Below, one piece after another: positions 10,464-19,644 of a stretch of DNA of 64,000 nucleotides (its first letter is position 1; every line of letters begins with the position of its first letter). A program made the translations under genes and the position numbers. The stretch comes from Brevibacterium oceani (GTDB taxonomy: Bacteria > Actinomycetota > Actinomycetes > Actinomycetales > Brevibacteriaceae): positions 558,001 to 622,000 of the forward strand of contig NZ_JABKDE010000001.1 in the NCBI RefSeq assembly GCF_013623835.1, written 5' to 3'. The notes beneath the pieces are model-generated. The model saw only the letters and a list, made by a program, of their open reading frames with translations. It was not told the origin of the DNA and searched no databases.

Positions 10464-11288
10464 ATGACATCTGAGACACCCGACCCCGCACCCGCTGCTT
10501 CGCGGGCACCGGGCGGCGGCAGCGACACCGTGCTCGAACTGCGCGGAATCAACAAACGCTTCGGGGCCGTGCAGGCCCTCACCGACATCAATCTCACCGT
10601 CGGCCGCGGCGAGGTCGTCGGCCTCGTCGGCGACAACGGCGCCGGCAAATCAACGCTGATCAAAGTCATCGCCGGAGTCCACGCCGCCGACGAAGGCGAA
10701 CTTCAGATCAATGGTGCGGCACAGAGATTCTCCTCACCGAAGGACGCGCAGAAGGCTGGAGTGGCCACCGTGTTCCAGGACCTCTCCCTGTGCGAGAACC
10801 TCGACGTCGTCGCCAACCTCTTCCTCGGGCACGAGAAGACTCGCGGAGGCGTGCTCGACGAGGTGGACATGGAAGCCAAATCCTGGGAGCTGCTGCGCAG
10901 CCTGTCGGCAAAGATCCCGAGTGTGCGGGTCCCGATCGCGGCGCTGTCGGGCGGACAACGCCAGACGGTCGCGATCGCTCGCTCGCTGCTGGGCGAACCC
11001 TCCCTGGTCATGCTCGACGAGCCGACTGCCGCCCTCGGTGTGGCACAGACGGCCGAGGTGCTCAACCTCATCGAGAGGCTGAAGGAACGCGACCTGGGAG
11101 TGCTGCTCGTCAGCCACAACATGGCCGACGTGCAGGCCGTGTGCGATCGGGTGCACGTGCTGCGCCTGGGCAAGGACGCCGGTGACTTCCCTGGTGACGA
11201 ACGCACAGATGTGCTCGTGGCCGCGATCACGGGAGCCAGTGACAACGTCGTGACCAAGCGCGCGGCACGGAGGGGTGAACGTCGATGA
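10464..11288 (+). CDS. Sugar ABC transporter ATP-binding protein (single ABC domain)
   Basis: Energises the sugar importer. Walker A 'GDNGAGKST', signature 'LSGGQRQTVAIA', Walker B 'LVMLDEPTAALG', H-loop 'LLVSHNM'. It has 274 residues with only one nucleotide-binding domain, whereas classical XylG and RbsA are double-length (about 500), so a homodimer is expected. AGGAA precedes ATG 10464, and the end overlaps the permease start (ATGA). Confidence 0.9.
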   Translation: MTSETPDPAPAASRAPGGGSDTVLELRGINKRFGAVQALTDINLTVGRGEVVGLVGDNGAGKSTLIKVIAGVHAADEGELQINGAAQRFSSPKDAQKAGVATVFQDLSLCENLDVVANLFLGHEKTRGGVLDEVDMEAKSWELLRSLSAKIPSVRVPIAALSGGQRQTVAIARSLLGEPSLVMLDEPTAALGVAQTAEVLNLIERLKERDLGVLLVSHNMADVQAVCDRVHVLRLGKDAGDFPGDERTDVLVAAITGASDNVVTKRAARRGERR

Positions 11289-12496
11289 CCCGCAATTCCT
11301 TCATCACTGACGAGAGGATCTCTTCCGAAGGACTCGTCGGTACGTTCGTCCGCCGCGTCAAAGAGGGCCAGCTCGGGTCGTTCCCGGTCATCCTCGCTCT
11401 TGTCGTCATCGTCATCGTCTTCCAATCGGCCGATTCCAACTTCATCTCTCCGGCCAACCTCGTCAACCTCTCCACCCAGGTGGCGTTCCTCGCGATCCTG
11501 GCGCTGGGCATCAACCTCATCCTGCTGCTCGGTGAGATCGACCTGTCGCTGGCGCAGCTGGGTGGATTGGCCGCCTCGCTGCTCGGTGTGCTCGTCGTCC
11601 GGCAAGGTGTGCCGCCGGCGCTTGCACTGATCATCATGCTGCTGCTCGGGCTGGTCGTCGGTGCGATCCAGGGCTGGTTCTTCGCCGTCGTCGGCATTCC
11701 GGCGTTCGTCGTCACCTTGGCCGGTCTCCTCGCGTTCACCGGTCTGACGCTGACGACCCTGGGCACGCAGAAGAACCTGTCGATGTCGGACACCTTCGCC
11801 TTCGATTTCGCCAGCTTCTACTTTCCGGCGATCTGGGCGTACGTGTTCGGTGCGATCGCGATCATCGGCTTCGGTGCCGGCATCATCTATTCGAAGCTGC
11901 GTCGGCACAGCGAAGGGCTGGATGCACCGGGCTGGACCTCGGTGATCGTGCGCATCGTGCTGCTGGCGGCGATCGTGTTCGGGTTCCTCATCCTCGTCAA
12001 CCAGGACTTCGGGCTGGCGATGCCGTTCTTCCTCATGATCGTCATCGCCATCGTCATCGACCTCGTGCTGCGCAAGACCCGCTACGGCCGCTCGATCTAC
12101 GCTGTCGGCGGCAAGGTCGAGGCTGCCCGGCGAGCAGGTATCCGCGTGACCTGGGTGCGCATCAGCGTGTTCATGGCCGCCGGAGTCCTGGCCGCACTGT
12201 TCGGTTTCATCAAGACCGGCGTGACGACGAATGCGGGATCGACGCTGGTGAGCACACAGGACCTGCTCAATGCGATCGCCGCCGCCGTCATCGGCGGCAC
12301 CTCGCTGTTCGGTGGTCGCGGCACTGCGTGGGCGGCGGTGCTCGGTGCCCTGGTCGTCGGTGCCATCAACAACGGTCTCTACCTTATCGGCTTCAACTCC
12401 GATGCGCAGCAGATCATCACCGCGCTCGTCCTGCTCACCGCCGTCGTCATCGATGCGCTCAGCCGCCGCGGCCAGAGGTACGTGGGCCGGGGATAG
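11285..12496 (+). CDS. xylH: Sugar ABC transporter permease (xylose-type)
   Basis: Membrane channel subunit of the importer: 403 mainly hydrophobic residues with many predicted membrane segments. The conserved permease region 'ALGINLILLLGEIDLSLAQL' and the later 'YGRSIYAVGGKVEAARRAGI' and 'ISVFMAAGVLAALFGFI' are typical of the ribose/xylose permease family. Its start overlaps the ATPase gene. A dispersed palindromic element lies directly downstream. Confidence 0.9.
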   Translation: MTRNSFITDERISSEGLVGTFVRRVKEGQLGSFPVILALVVIVIVFQSADSNFISPANLVNLSTQVAFLAILALGINLILLLGEIDLSLAQLGGLAASLLGVLVVRQGVPPALALIIMLLLGLVVGAIQGWFFAVVGIPAFVVTLAGLLAFTGLTLTTLGTQKNLSMSDTFAFDFASFYFPAIWAYVFGAIAIIGFGAGIIYSKLRRHSEGLDAPGWTSVIVRIVLLAAIVFGFLILVNQDFGLAMPFFLMIVIAIVIDLVLRKTRYGRSIYAVGGKVEAARRAGIRVTWVRISVFMAAGVLAALFGFIKTGVTTNAGSTLVSTQDLLNAIAAAVIGGTSLFGGRGTAWAAVLGALVVGAINNGLYLIGFNSDAQQIITALVLLTAVVIDALSRRGQRYVGRG

Positions 12497-12516
12497 GTGG
12501 TCGCCGTCGTCCGCAG

Positions 12517-12594
12517 TTCGCCGACCGCTCAAGTTGCCGCCGACCGCTCACCGCATAGCGCGGTACAGCGTCGCTGACTTGAGCGGTCGGCGAA
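12517..12594. repeat. Dispersed palindromic element, copy 1 (inverted relative to copy 2)
   Basis: Outer arms 12517-12534 and 12577-12594 are perfect 18-bp reverse complements (TTCGCCGACCGCTCAAGT). The loop holds a third GCCGACCGCTCA block. The reverse complement of the whole 78 bp aligns with 40481-40560 over nearly its full length. It lies between xylH and the thiamine riboswitch. Confidence 0.8.
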
Positions 12595-12683
12595 GTGGCC
12601 TCAGGACAATAGGTCAACTGGGAGGAAGCGCGAGGCGCGTGGTCGCCGTGCCTCGGCCGGGCTGATACAGTCGGAGCCAATGA

Positions 12684-12794
12684 CATGGGGTGCCTCATGA
12701 GGATCCGTTCGCACCGAAGAGCTGCGCACGGAGGACACCGAGGCTGAGAGAACACCCATCGAACCTGATCTGGGCCATACTAGCGAAGGGATCG
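12684..12794 (+). promoter_or_regulatory. TPP riboswitch (THI element) before thiM
   Basis: The conserved aptamer blocks are visible in order: GGGGTGCC near 12687, GGCTGAGAGAACACCC (12742-12757), GAACCTGATCTGG (12761-12773) and the closing TAGCGAAGGG (12781-12790). The 3' strand contains the only Shine-Dalgarno-like sequence (GAAGGGA, 12785-12791) before ATG 12797. Bound thiamine diphosphate would therefore be expected to block translation initiation. Confidence 0.93.
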
Positions 12795-12796
12795 TC

Positions 12797-13711
12797 ATGG
12801 TTGACTTCGACCTGCGTTCTGCCAAAGCACGACTGCGTGCGTCCAACCCGCTCATCCAATGCATCACGAACACCGTCGTGCAGCAATTCAGCGCGAACGT
12901 GCTCCTGGCCGTGGGTGCCTCCCCGGCGATGCTCGACCACGAGGCCGACGCCGGACAGTTTGCCGGCATCGCGAGCGGAATCCTCATCAACTTCGGCACC
13001 GCCTCTAACCATCAGCTGCTCGCCGCCGACGCCGCCATCGACGTCGCGAACGCCGCCGGCAAACCCTGGGTCCTCGACCCCGTCAGCGTCGGCGCCGTCG
13101 ACTTCCGCACCTCCCGCATCCGCCGCGCCGCCTCCGACCACCCGACAGCCATCCGCGGCAACGCCTCCGAGATCGCCGCACTGGCCGGAGTCGGCCTCGG
13201 CGGACGCGGAGTCGACTCCACCGACGAGGTCGACGCCGTCCTTCCCGCCGCGGCTCAACTGTCGCGAAAGACCGGCGCGATCGTCGCGGTCTCCGGACCC
13301 ACCGACGCCGTCGTCGCCCACATCGACGGCACCGACCACGTCGCACGCATCGACGGAGGCTGCGAGTTCATGCCGCTGGTCATCGGCACCGGCTGCTCCC
13401 TCGGTGCCGTCACCGGCGCCTACCTCGCCGCCGCCCGCAGCGGACTGGCCGATCCTGATGCCGGCGCCTCGGCCGTCGACGCAGGCGAGCACACCGCCGA
13501 CGGTGGAGCCGCCTGGGCGAGGTTCGAAGCCGTCGTCGCCGCGCACGCCCACTTCGCGGTCGCCGGGGAACTCGCCGCCGACGGGGCGAAGGGACCGGGC
13601 AGCTACTCGGTGAACTTCCTCGACGCGCTCCATGCCGTCACCGGCGACCAGCTCGCGCAGGCGCGGGTGAGCCTCAGCACGCTCGATGCCGGCGAAAGCG
13701 TCCAAGCATGA
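12797..13711 (+). CDS. thiM: Hydroxyethylthiazole kinase
   Basis: Phosphorylates the thiazole moiety for thiamine salvage. Family start 'NPLIQCITNTVVQQFSANVL', then 'GASPAML', 'PWVLDPVSVGA', and the catalytic region 'GTGCSLGAVTGAYLAA' with its active cysteine. It has 304 residues; an Asp/Ala/Gly-rich stretch ('DPDAGASAVDAGEHTADGG') near residue 225-245 is an extension. First gene of thiM-thiE-thiD, overlapping thiE by four bases, under the TPP riboswitch. Confidence 0.95.
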   Translation: MVDFDLRSAKARLRASNPLIQCITNTVVQQFSANVLLAVGASPAMLDHEADAGQFAGIASGILINFGTASNHQLLAADAAIDVANAAGKPWVLDPVSVGAVDFRTSRIRRAASDHPTAIRGNASEIAALAGVGLGGRGVDSTDEVDAVLPAAAQLSRKTGAIVAVSGPTDAVVAHIDGTDHVARIDGGCEFMPLVIGTGCSLGAVTGAYLAAARSGLADPDAGASAVDAGEHTADGGAAWARFEAVVAAHAHFAVAGELAADGAKGPGSYSVNFLDALHAVTGDQLAQARVSLSTLDAGESVQA

Positions 13712-14529
13712 CCGCCGGATCCGCGCACATCGCCGACAACGCCCATCTCGCCGACAATGCGCACGCGACCAGTGCGCAGGAGAACGCCACCGACCGCTTC
13801 GCCGGCATCGACACCCGCCTCTACCTCGTCACCGACTCCGCCCAGTGCGAAGCGGCCGGCCGCACCGTCGCCGAGACCGTGCAGGCCGCCGTCGCCGGGG
13901 GAGTGGGCATCGTCCAGGTCCGCGACAAGGACATCGACGACGGGGACTTCTACTCGCTCACCCGCCAGGTCATCGCCGCCGTCGACACCGCCACCCGCGG
14001 CACCGACCGCACCGTGCCGGTCGTCCTCAACGACCGCGTCGAGGTGGCCCGCCGCCTCATCGACGAAGGCGAGGACATCCACGTCCACGTCGGCCAAACC
14101 GATGCCACCGTCGCCGAGGTGCGCGCCGCCCTAGGCGAAGCACCGCTCATCGGTCTCTCGGCCGCGAACAGCACCGAATTCGCCGCCGCCCGCGACTCCG
14201 GCGTCGTCGACCTCGTCGGCATCGGACCCGTCTTCGACACCACCACGAAAGCCGACGCACCCGAGGGAATCGGACCCGACCGCCTCGGCGAACTCGTCGC
14301 AGAAGTCGGAATCCCGGCCGTCGCGATCGGCGGGATCAACCTCGATCGAGCCCGTGAGCTGCGTGGACGCGGACTCATCGGGATCTGCGTGGTCTCGGCG
14401 ATCTGCACGGCCGACGATCCGAGAGCCGCGGCCGAAGCGCTGCTCGCAGCGTTCGCCGACGGTGATGAGTCGGCCATGGGAAGTGACGCATCCTCATGGA
14501 ATGACGCATCGGACGGGCACCAAGCATGA
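13708..14529 (+). CDS. thiE: Thiamine-phosphate synthase
   Basis: Joins hydroxymethylpyrimidine diphosphate and thiazole phosphate to make thiamine phosphate. TIM-barrel motifs: '[10 protein letters not shown]', '[12 protein letters not shown]', '[13 protein letters not shown]', 'HVGQTDA', 'VGIGPVFDT', '[15 protein letters not shown]'. The 273 residues include a roughly 30-residue N-terminal Ala/Asn/His-rich leader, longer than usual. ATGA overlaps with thiM and thiD indicate coupled translation. Confidence 0.95.
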   Translation: MTAGSAHIADNAHLADNAHATSAQENATDRFAGIDTRLYLVTDSAQCEAAGRTVAETVQAAVAGGVGIVQVRDKDIDDGDFYSLTRQVIAAVDTATRGTDRTVPVVLNDRVEVARRLIDEGEDIHVHVGQTDATVAEVRAALGEAPLIGLSAANSTEFAAARDSGVVDLVGIGPVFDTTTKADAPEGIGPDRLGELVAEVGIPAVAIGGINLDRARELRGRGLIGICVVSAICTADDPRAAAEALLAAFADGDESAMGSDASSWNDASDGHQA

Positions 14530-15395
14530 GCACACGCCCGCCGATCACCCTGTCCATCGCCGGCACCGACCCCAGCGGTGGCGCCGGCATCCACGCCGAC
14601 CTCAAGACCTTCACCGCTCGGAAGACCCTGGGCACGACGGTGATCACCGCCCTCGTCGCGCAGAACACACACGGGGTGTCCCGGGTCTACCCGATCGACG
14701 ATGACTTCGTCGCCGACCAGTTCGACTCGGTGCTGACCGACATGCCCGTCGACGCCACGAAGTCCGGGATGCTCGGCACTCGGTCACTCGTCGAGCTGGT
14801 CGTCGCCCGCGCCGCCGAGGGCGGGCTCGGCTTCTACACCGTCGATCCGGTGATGGTCGCGACCTCCGGCCACCGCCTCCTCGAGGCAGATGCCGTCGAC
14901 GCGGTCTGCACCCACCTGCTGCCCGTGGCGGACCTCATCACCCCCAATCTCCCCGAGGCGGCCCTGCTTCTGTCCGACGACGAACCCGAGGCGCAGACCT
15001 CCGAACAGATGCGTGACCAGGCGCTTCGCCTCCTCGAACGGGGGGCTGGCGCCGTCCTGCTCAAGGGCGGGCACGGCAGCGACGGGGACGTGTTCGACAT
15101 CCTCGCGACCCGCGACGGGCAGATCCGCGAGTTCACCCACCCCCGCGTGGCGACCGCGAACACGCATGGAACCGGGTGCACCCTCTCGGCTGCGATCACC
15201 GCCGAGGTGGCCGTCCTCGGCCGCGAACGTGCAGCGATCGGACCGGATCTCCTCGGCGAGGCCGTCGGCAATGCCCTCGACTACCTCGCCAGGGCCCTGA
15301 AATCGGCGGCGGACTGGCAGGTCAGCCTCGATCCCGAGGGAGCGCACGGACCCGTCGACCACCAGGTCGACATCGTCCGCGGCCGACCCGCCTGA
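14526..15395 (+). CDS. thiD: Hydroxymethylpyrimidine / HMP-phosphate kinase
   Basis: Phosphorylates hydroxymethylpyrimidine twice for thiamine assembly. Ribokinase-like motifs: '[20 protein letters not shown]' at the start, 'KSGMLGT', '[13 protein letters not shown]', 'VLLKGGHG', and '[20 protein letters not shown]' with the catalytic aspartate/cysteine-loop region. It has 289 residues and starts within the thiE stop (ATGA). Confidence 0.95.
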   Translation: MSTRPPITLSIAGTDPSGGAGIHADLKTFTARKTLGTTVITALVAQNTHGVSRVYPIDDDFVADQFDSVLTDMPVDATKSGMLGTRSLVELVVARAAEGGLGFYTVDPVMVATSGHRLLEADAVDAVCTHLLPVADLITPNLPEAALLLSDDEPEAQTSEQMRDQALRLLERGAGAVLLKGGHGSDGDVFDILATRDGQIREFTHPRVATANTHGTGCTLSAAITAEVAVLGRERAAIGPDLLGEAVGNALDYLARALKSAADWQVSLDPEGAHGPVDHQVDIVRGRPA

Positions 15396-15518
15396 CCAGT
15401 CCAGACCTGACCAAATCAGACCAGAGCAGCGCTCACCTCGCTGCGAATCACCGTCCCACGTTAGACGAACACACAGCACACGAACACACTTACGTCGCAC
15501 GAGTACAAAGGAGTTCCC

Positions 15519-16259
15519 ATGACCGTCAACTTCTCCGCCGGACCATTGACCGCCCAGCTCTGGGACCGTGTCCGCCCGATCGTCGAGGAGATCGAGGCCC
15601 TGCCGTTCCTCGCTCAGCTCGCCGACGGCAGCCTCGACGCGCGGGCCTTCGTCAACTACATCTCCCAGGACAGCCTCTACCTCAACGGCTATGCGAAGGC
15701 CATGTCATTCCTGGCCGCGAAGACAGTCGACCGTGACGAGTCCCGATTCTGGGCGGGTTCGGCCGCCGAGGCGATCACCGTGGAAGAGGGAATGCACGAA
15801 GAGCTGCTCGCCGATTCGCGGCTGGCGACCGCCCTGACCGAGCTCAACGAGGCGGGTTCCCGGTTCAAGGCTTCTCCGACGACGCTCGGCTATGTGTCCT
15901 TCCTGATCGCCACGGCTGCCGGTCGCTCCTACGGCGAAGGCGTGGCCGGTGTGCTGCCGTGCTTCTGGGTCTACGCCCACATGGGTAAGGTGCTCGTCGA
16001 ACAGGCCGGTCAGATGACTGAGGACCACCCGTACCGGACCTGGGTGCAGACCTACGACTCACCAGACTTCGACGAATCGACCCGCCGCGCAGTGCAGATG
16101 CTCGAGCAGGAACTCGCGAAGGCACCGAACGAGGAGGCCACCCAGATGCGCGCAGCCTTCGAACAGGCCTGCGTGTACGAACTGCACTTCTGGGCTTCGG
16201 CGCACGCGATGCAGAACTGGGACGCCTCGGTATTCCTGCCGCAGGACGCGACCGTTTGA
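15519..16259 (+). CDS. tenA: Aminopyrimidine aminohydrolase / thiaminase II
   Basis: Salvages degraded thiamine by hydrolysing aminopyrimidine products to HMP. TenA-fold motifs: 'FVNYISQDSLYLNGYAKAM', 'EEGMHEELL', 'YGEGVAGVLPCFWVYAHMGK' with the catalytic cysteine, and 'YELHFWASAHAMQNW'. It has 246 residues. AAAGGAG at 15505-15511 precedes ATG 15519, and a 120-base gap separates it from thiD, so it may share the riboswitch or have its own promoter. Its 3' part (from about 15833) is duplicated at 19198-19626, across the nuclease island. Confidence 0.95.
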   Translation: MTVNFSAGPLTAQLWDRVRPIVEEIEALPFLAQLADGSLDARAFVNYISQDSLYLNGYAKAMSFLAAKTVDRDESRFWAGSAAEAITVEEGMHEELLADSRLATALTELNEAGSRFKASPTTLGYVSFLIATAAGRSYGEGVAGVLPCFWVYAHMGKVLVEQAGQMTEDHPYRTWVQTYDSPDFDESTRRAVQMLEQELAKAPNEEATQMRAAFEQACVYELHFWASAHAMQNWDASVFLPQDATV

Positions 16260-16361
16260 CGCGGTCGTCTCAGTCGGCCACCTCGGTGATCGGAAGCGGT
16301 CGGCCTCGTCGGAAACGGCGTGTTGCCAGTACCGAGGTGGGACCGATGTTGGCAATCAACC

Positions 16362-16556
16362 TCACGGCGTGAGTCGGCGGACCAGGTTCCAGGTTGCGAG
16401 TCCGACGCACACAAGGAACGCGAGAGTTCCGGCCCACATGGCTGACCCCGGCAGTTGCATGCCGAGACCGGTGAGCAGAATGCTGAGGAGAAGCCAGGCG
16501 AAGAGTAACGACATGCAGCCGGCGGTGATTCGCAGGAATTGCAGGAGGCAGTCGAT
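16362..16556 (-). pseudogene. C-terminal remnant of a DUF1648-type membrane protein
   Basis: Read on the minus strand, one frame gives 'IDCLLQFLRITAGCMSLLFA' through 'GLATWNLVRRLTP' and a stop. This aligns with the last 60 or so residues of the intact protein at 19645-20169 ('DCLMEFMRITAGLVALLFAS' to 'GFAVWRLLHRLRPPR'). The 5' part is missing and the frame abuts the transposase fragment at about 16556. It is the left-hand copy of a duplicated tenA–DUF1648 segment. Confidence 0.85.
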
Positions 16557-16916
16557 TCAGTCGACGGAGATGTTCCAATCGATGTCACTGGCAGCGTCAG
16601 CATCGGAAAGCACCTGAGCAAGGACGCGGTCCCAGGTGCCGTCAGCGGCGTAGCGGCGGTGACGTTTCCACACTGTCTGCCAGGGCCCGAAGTACTCGCG
16701 TGGCAGATCACGCCAAGCGATGCCAGCTCGGTAGCGGTAGACGATTCCTTCGACGATTCGGCGGTTGTTCTCAAACGGTCGGGCTCTTTTGCCGACGTTC
16801 GAGGGCAGGAGTGGTTCGATATTCTCCCACTGCTCGTCAGTGAAGATTCGGTGTCGTTGCTGCGTAGTCACCAATCCAGCGTGTCAGTCCGAAGACCTCA
16901 CATAAAGGAGACATGC
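16557..16916 (-). mobile_element. IS5-type insertion sequence fragment (transposase N-terminus)
   Basis: The minus-strand frame 16874-16557 encodes 105 residues ('RIFTDEQWENIEPLLPSNVG', 'GIVYRYRAGIAWRDLPREYF', 'VWKRHRRYAADGTWDRVL'), the N-terminal domain of IS5-family transposases. It stops right after 'DWNISVD', where complete relatives continue into the catalytic part. That point coincides with the junction to the DUF1648 remnant, so about half the element is lost. The sequence upstream of the start to about 16916 may hold the remaining terminal inverted repeat. It cannot transpose on its own. Confidence 0.85.
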
Positions 16917-16917
16917 C

Positions 16918-17532
16918 CTAATTCCCAGCGTTCCTGAGGTTTTGTGCAATCAGATCCTCGCGGTCCGGATCGCCCATACCGAGAGTGACGTAACCGGATC
17001 CGCTGAAAGTCTCCGAGTTTCCATCATCATCACCGGCTTTTGCCGAACTCATCTTTATGACCTCAGGTTCATGTGCCTCAGACGGCCACACCTGCACAAG
17101 CACATGATCGTTCGGAGGGCTGTCGGGTTCAATCAGTTCGTCGCTACCCGACTCATCTCGACCTCGCACATGAATCCGCACTCGATAGTCTCGACCGCTT
17201 TCAAGCATTTCCGCGTCAGGGGCAGGCTCGTCGGCTTCGCCACTGTCGCTGAAGATGCCGATCAGCTTCAAAGGTGCTGCCTCGGCGGCTCGCGCACTGA
17301 ATTCGACGATATCTTCCCATTCCTGGGCCGGGCCTTCTGGGGTGTGGTCGAGAACTTCGAACACTGCGTCAACTGGCCCGTACATCGCGCCAGTGTGCAG
17401 GCCAATACCACCTTCGTCGCCAATCGAAACCGTTCCTCCGAGAACTGTGTCGGACGTGTCCGTCGCCACAAGAGGAAGCAGATCGAGTCTCCAGTTTTCA
17501 GTTTGGGCTACCTGCTTGTACATGTCAGTCAT
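16918..17532 (-). CDS. Acidic hypothetical protein, candidate nuclease inhibitor/immunity protein
   Basis: I do not recognise the family with confidence. It has 204 residues with no signal peptide or membrane segment and is strongly acidic ('SDSGEADEPAPDAEMLESG', 'GRDESGSDELIEPDSPPND'). A beta-rich pattern includes 'YRVRIHVRGRD' and 'HVLVQVWPSEA'. It starts seven bases after the NucA/NucB-type nuclease frame on the same strand, so the two are probably one operon. An acidic cytosolic protein paired with a basic secreted nuclease resembles a nuclease–inhibitor arrangement; Bacillus pairs NucA with ComJ. The immunity role is inference from position and charge only. Confidence 0.6.
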   Translation of the reverse strand: MTDMYKQVAQTENWRLDLLPLVATDTSDTVLGGTVSIGDEGGIGLHTGAMYGPVDAVFEVLDHTPEGPAQEWEDIVEFSARAAEAAPLKLIGIFSDSGEADEPAPDAEMLESGRDYRVRIHVRGRDESGSDELIEPDSPPNDHVLVQVWPSEAHEPEVIKMSSAKAGDDDGNSETFSGSGYVTLGMGDPDREDLIAQNLRNAGN

Positions 17533-17539
17533 CTGCCTC

Positions 17540-18802
17540 TTAAAGAATCTGGACGAAGAATGAATCGCCTGTCAGGACGCGGCTCTCTTTAAAGAACTTG
17601 CTGAGCTCAGACCCTGCCGCGGAATTTTCCTTCTGGGGAATCATACATGCGCTGTATCCTTTTCCACCCTTAGCATCGACCGGATCCGCTTTATCGGAGA
17701 TCTTACATTGGCTGAACGTGCGCCCTGTGCCACCGCCGTAATAGGCGCCTTGCTGGGTCGAGGCGAACGGGTATTCGTCGCATGAGTAACCGGACGGTCG
17801 CTTGAGCCGTGACGGGCAAGCCTTTGAGCGGTTCTTGGCCGACGACTGTCCCGGCTTCAGCCTCTTGAGCGCCGTTGATTTCCCGGGGAGTCCGCTCTTC
17901 TGTGCATCGGTGACGTGCTTGGCGAAGTTGGGGTGAGAAGCCCTGTCATATCCGATTGCGACCTGGCCCTTCGTCATGATGCATCCGGCGGATATTGATT
18001 TGTACTCTCTATCGCACCGCACTGGGCTCGCTCCGGCATAGTTGAACGGCAGCACCTGTGCGACTCTTGGGTGCTTGATTGTGAGGTTCCACGACAGGTT
18101 CTGATTCGTGCGGGCTGATTTGCCAGTCCAGTTGTAATAGCTTTCGGCGCTGAGAGTCTTTCGAGCCTTCAACGCCTTTCCTACCAGCGACGTTAGAGCT
18201 CCCGTGCGAGAACAACTTCCGCTGCATTTGGGTGTGTTGCCGACGATCGAGAACTGATTTCCTGTCCCCGATGTCTTTGAGGTCACGAGTGTGAGCTGGT
18301 TTCCGATGCGGGTCTGATTAGTTGCGCTGTACTGGTATACGTAGGCAGTCCCGGTGAGTGTTCCTAGCACTGCTCCCTTCCCAGAATGATGCTTGATCGT
18401 GAGTGGAACACCGACGCAGCCGTTAGTTCTGTCAGACGATCGCACCCCGGACTTTCAAAGATTCTTCGGCAAGGGAAGTGCCGCGCGCGGTTTCAGCCCA
18501 GAATCTTCCTGCTCTCCCAGCGTCACGCAGATGCTTGCCCCATCGGGGTCTTTGGAACAAGTTGTTTCAGCCTTGATAGGTTCCGTACTCTGTCCGGATT
18601 GCGCTTGTGCTGACAGACCTTGCTGATCCTCAATCTGTGACGGATCGATGACAATTCGCTCCTGGGCCGGTGCTTGCCCCTCTGAAGCATTCTCGGCAGC
18701 AGCGCTGCTCTGTGCTGGGCCGAGAAGGCCAGATGCCAACGCCAGAAGTCCGATCACTGTCGCAGTAGCGAAGTTCAATCGCCCTGCTCTCATTTCTACC
18801 AT
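17540..18802 (-). pseudogene. Secreted NucA/NucB-type DNase with an in-frame stop codon
   Basis: Two segments lie in the same frame. The first (18802-18455) carries a signal peptide ('VIGLLALASGLLGPAQSSAA') and ends at TGA 18457-18455. The frame then continues from 18454, with GTG 18445 the first possible restart, to 17540. The C-terminal part matches the NucA/NucB nuclease domain: 'GYSCDEYPFASTQQGA', then 'ENSAAGSELSKFF' and 'GDSFFVQIL'. It is rich in Lys, Ser and paired Cys, as in exported enzymes. As written it is a nonsense-interrupted gene of about 420 codons. Read-through, restart without the signal peptide, or a sequencing error are alternatives. Base composition is visibly lower in GC than the neighbourhood. 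Confidence 0.75.
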
Positions 18803-19197
18803 GTATTCACTTGCCTTATTTTTGTGTTTGGTTGAATGGCCTCAAGGATCGTATGCGTCCGGCACCCCATTCGACATCCCCCAAATGGAGTAGATTTCAC
18901 AGAAATCTGATGACGATAGCGGTAGCTCGGCACGCGCTTCTGTAGACTCCCTCGGCAGTTGACGAAAGCTTAGGCACACAGACCGGCGAAACCGTGTGCC
19001 AGGTCTGCCGGGATGGCGGCGGCGATGCAGTGGCGTGGCCGTGCCCGGATGCCGCGACGTTGGAGCAGATGGTGGCATCCGCCCAGCAGAGTCCCGAATA
19101 GGTGCAACCGACAGGCGTTCACCTCTACCCGTCGTTGTCAGCAACGGACACCATCACTGACTGAGAGGCAATAATGGCCACGACACCGGGCGAGAGC
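18803..19197. other. Spacer at the right end of the nuclease island
   Basis: The part next to 18803 is AT-richer and probably holds the nuclease promoter on the minus strand. From about 18960 to 19140 the GC content returns to normal, but no intact or recognisable gene is seen. Homology to tenA starts abruptly near 19198. Confidence 0.5.
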
Positions 19198-19626
19198 GCC
19201 CTGACCGAGCTCATCGAGGCGGGTTTCCGTTTCAAGGCTTCGCCGACGACGCTCGGCTACGTGTCCTTCCTCATCGCCACGGCCGCCAGCCGTTCCTACG
19301 GCGAAGGTGTGGCCGGTGTGCTGCCGTGCTTCTGGGTCTACGCCCACATGGGCAAGGTGCTCGTCGAACAAGCCGGACAGATGACCGAGGACCACCCGTA
19401 CCGCACCTGGGTGCAGACCTACGACTCGCCTGACTTCGACGAATCGACCCGCCACGCGGTGCAGATCCTCGAACAGGAACTCGCGAAGGCCCCGAGCGAG
19501 GAGGCTTCCCGGATGCGCGCGGCCTTCGAACAGGCGTGCGTGTACGAACTGCACTTCTAGGCCTCGGCGCATGCGATGCAGAACTGGGACGTCTCCGTCT
19601 TCCTGCCGCAGGACGCGACCGTCTGA
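19198..19626 (+). pseudogene. Truncated tenA duplicate
   Basis: From 'ALTEL' to 'FLPQDATV' the translation matches the last 141 residues of tenA at 15519-16259 with ten differences. One of these is a TAG stop at 19558-19560 where the intact gene has TGG (tryptophan). The first 100 or so codons are absent. It is followed, as in the intact arrangement, by the convergent DUF1648 gene. An ATG at 19174 is a chance start. Confidence 0.92.
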
Positions 19627-19644
19627 CGCGATCGGCTCCATCGG

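Noticed and set aside
18842..19144. 100-codon minus-strand frame upstream of the nuclease gene
   Set aside because: Arg/Pro-rich composition typical of a shadow frame; no domain recognised and no ribosome-binding site.
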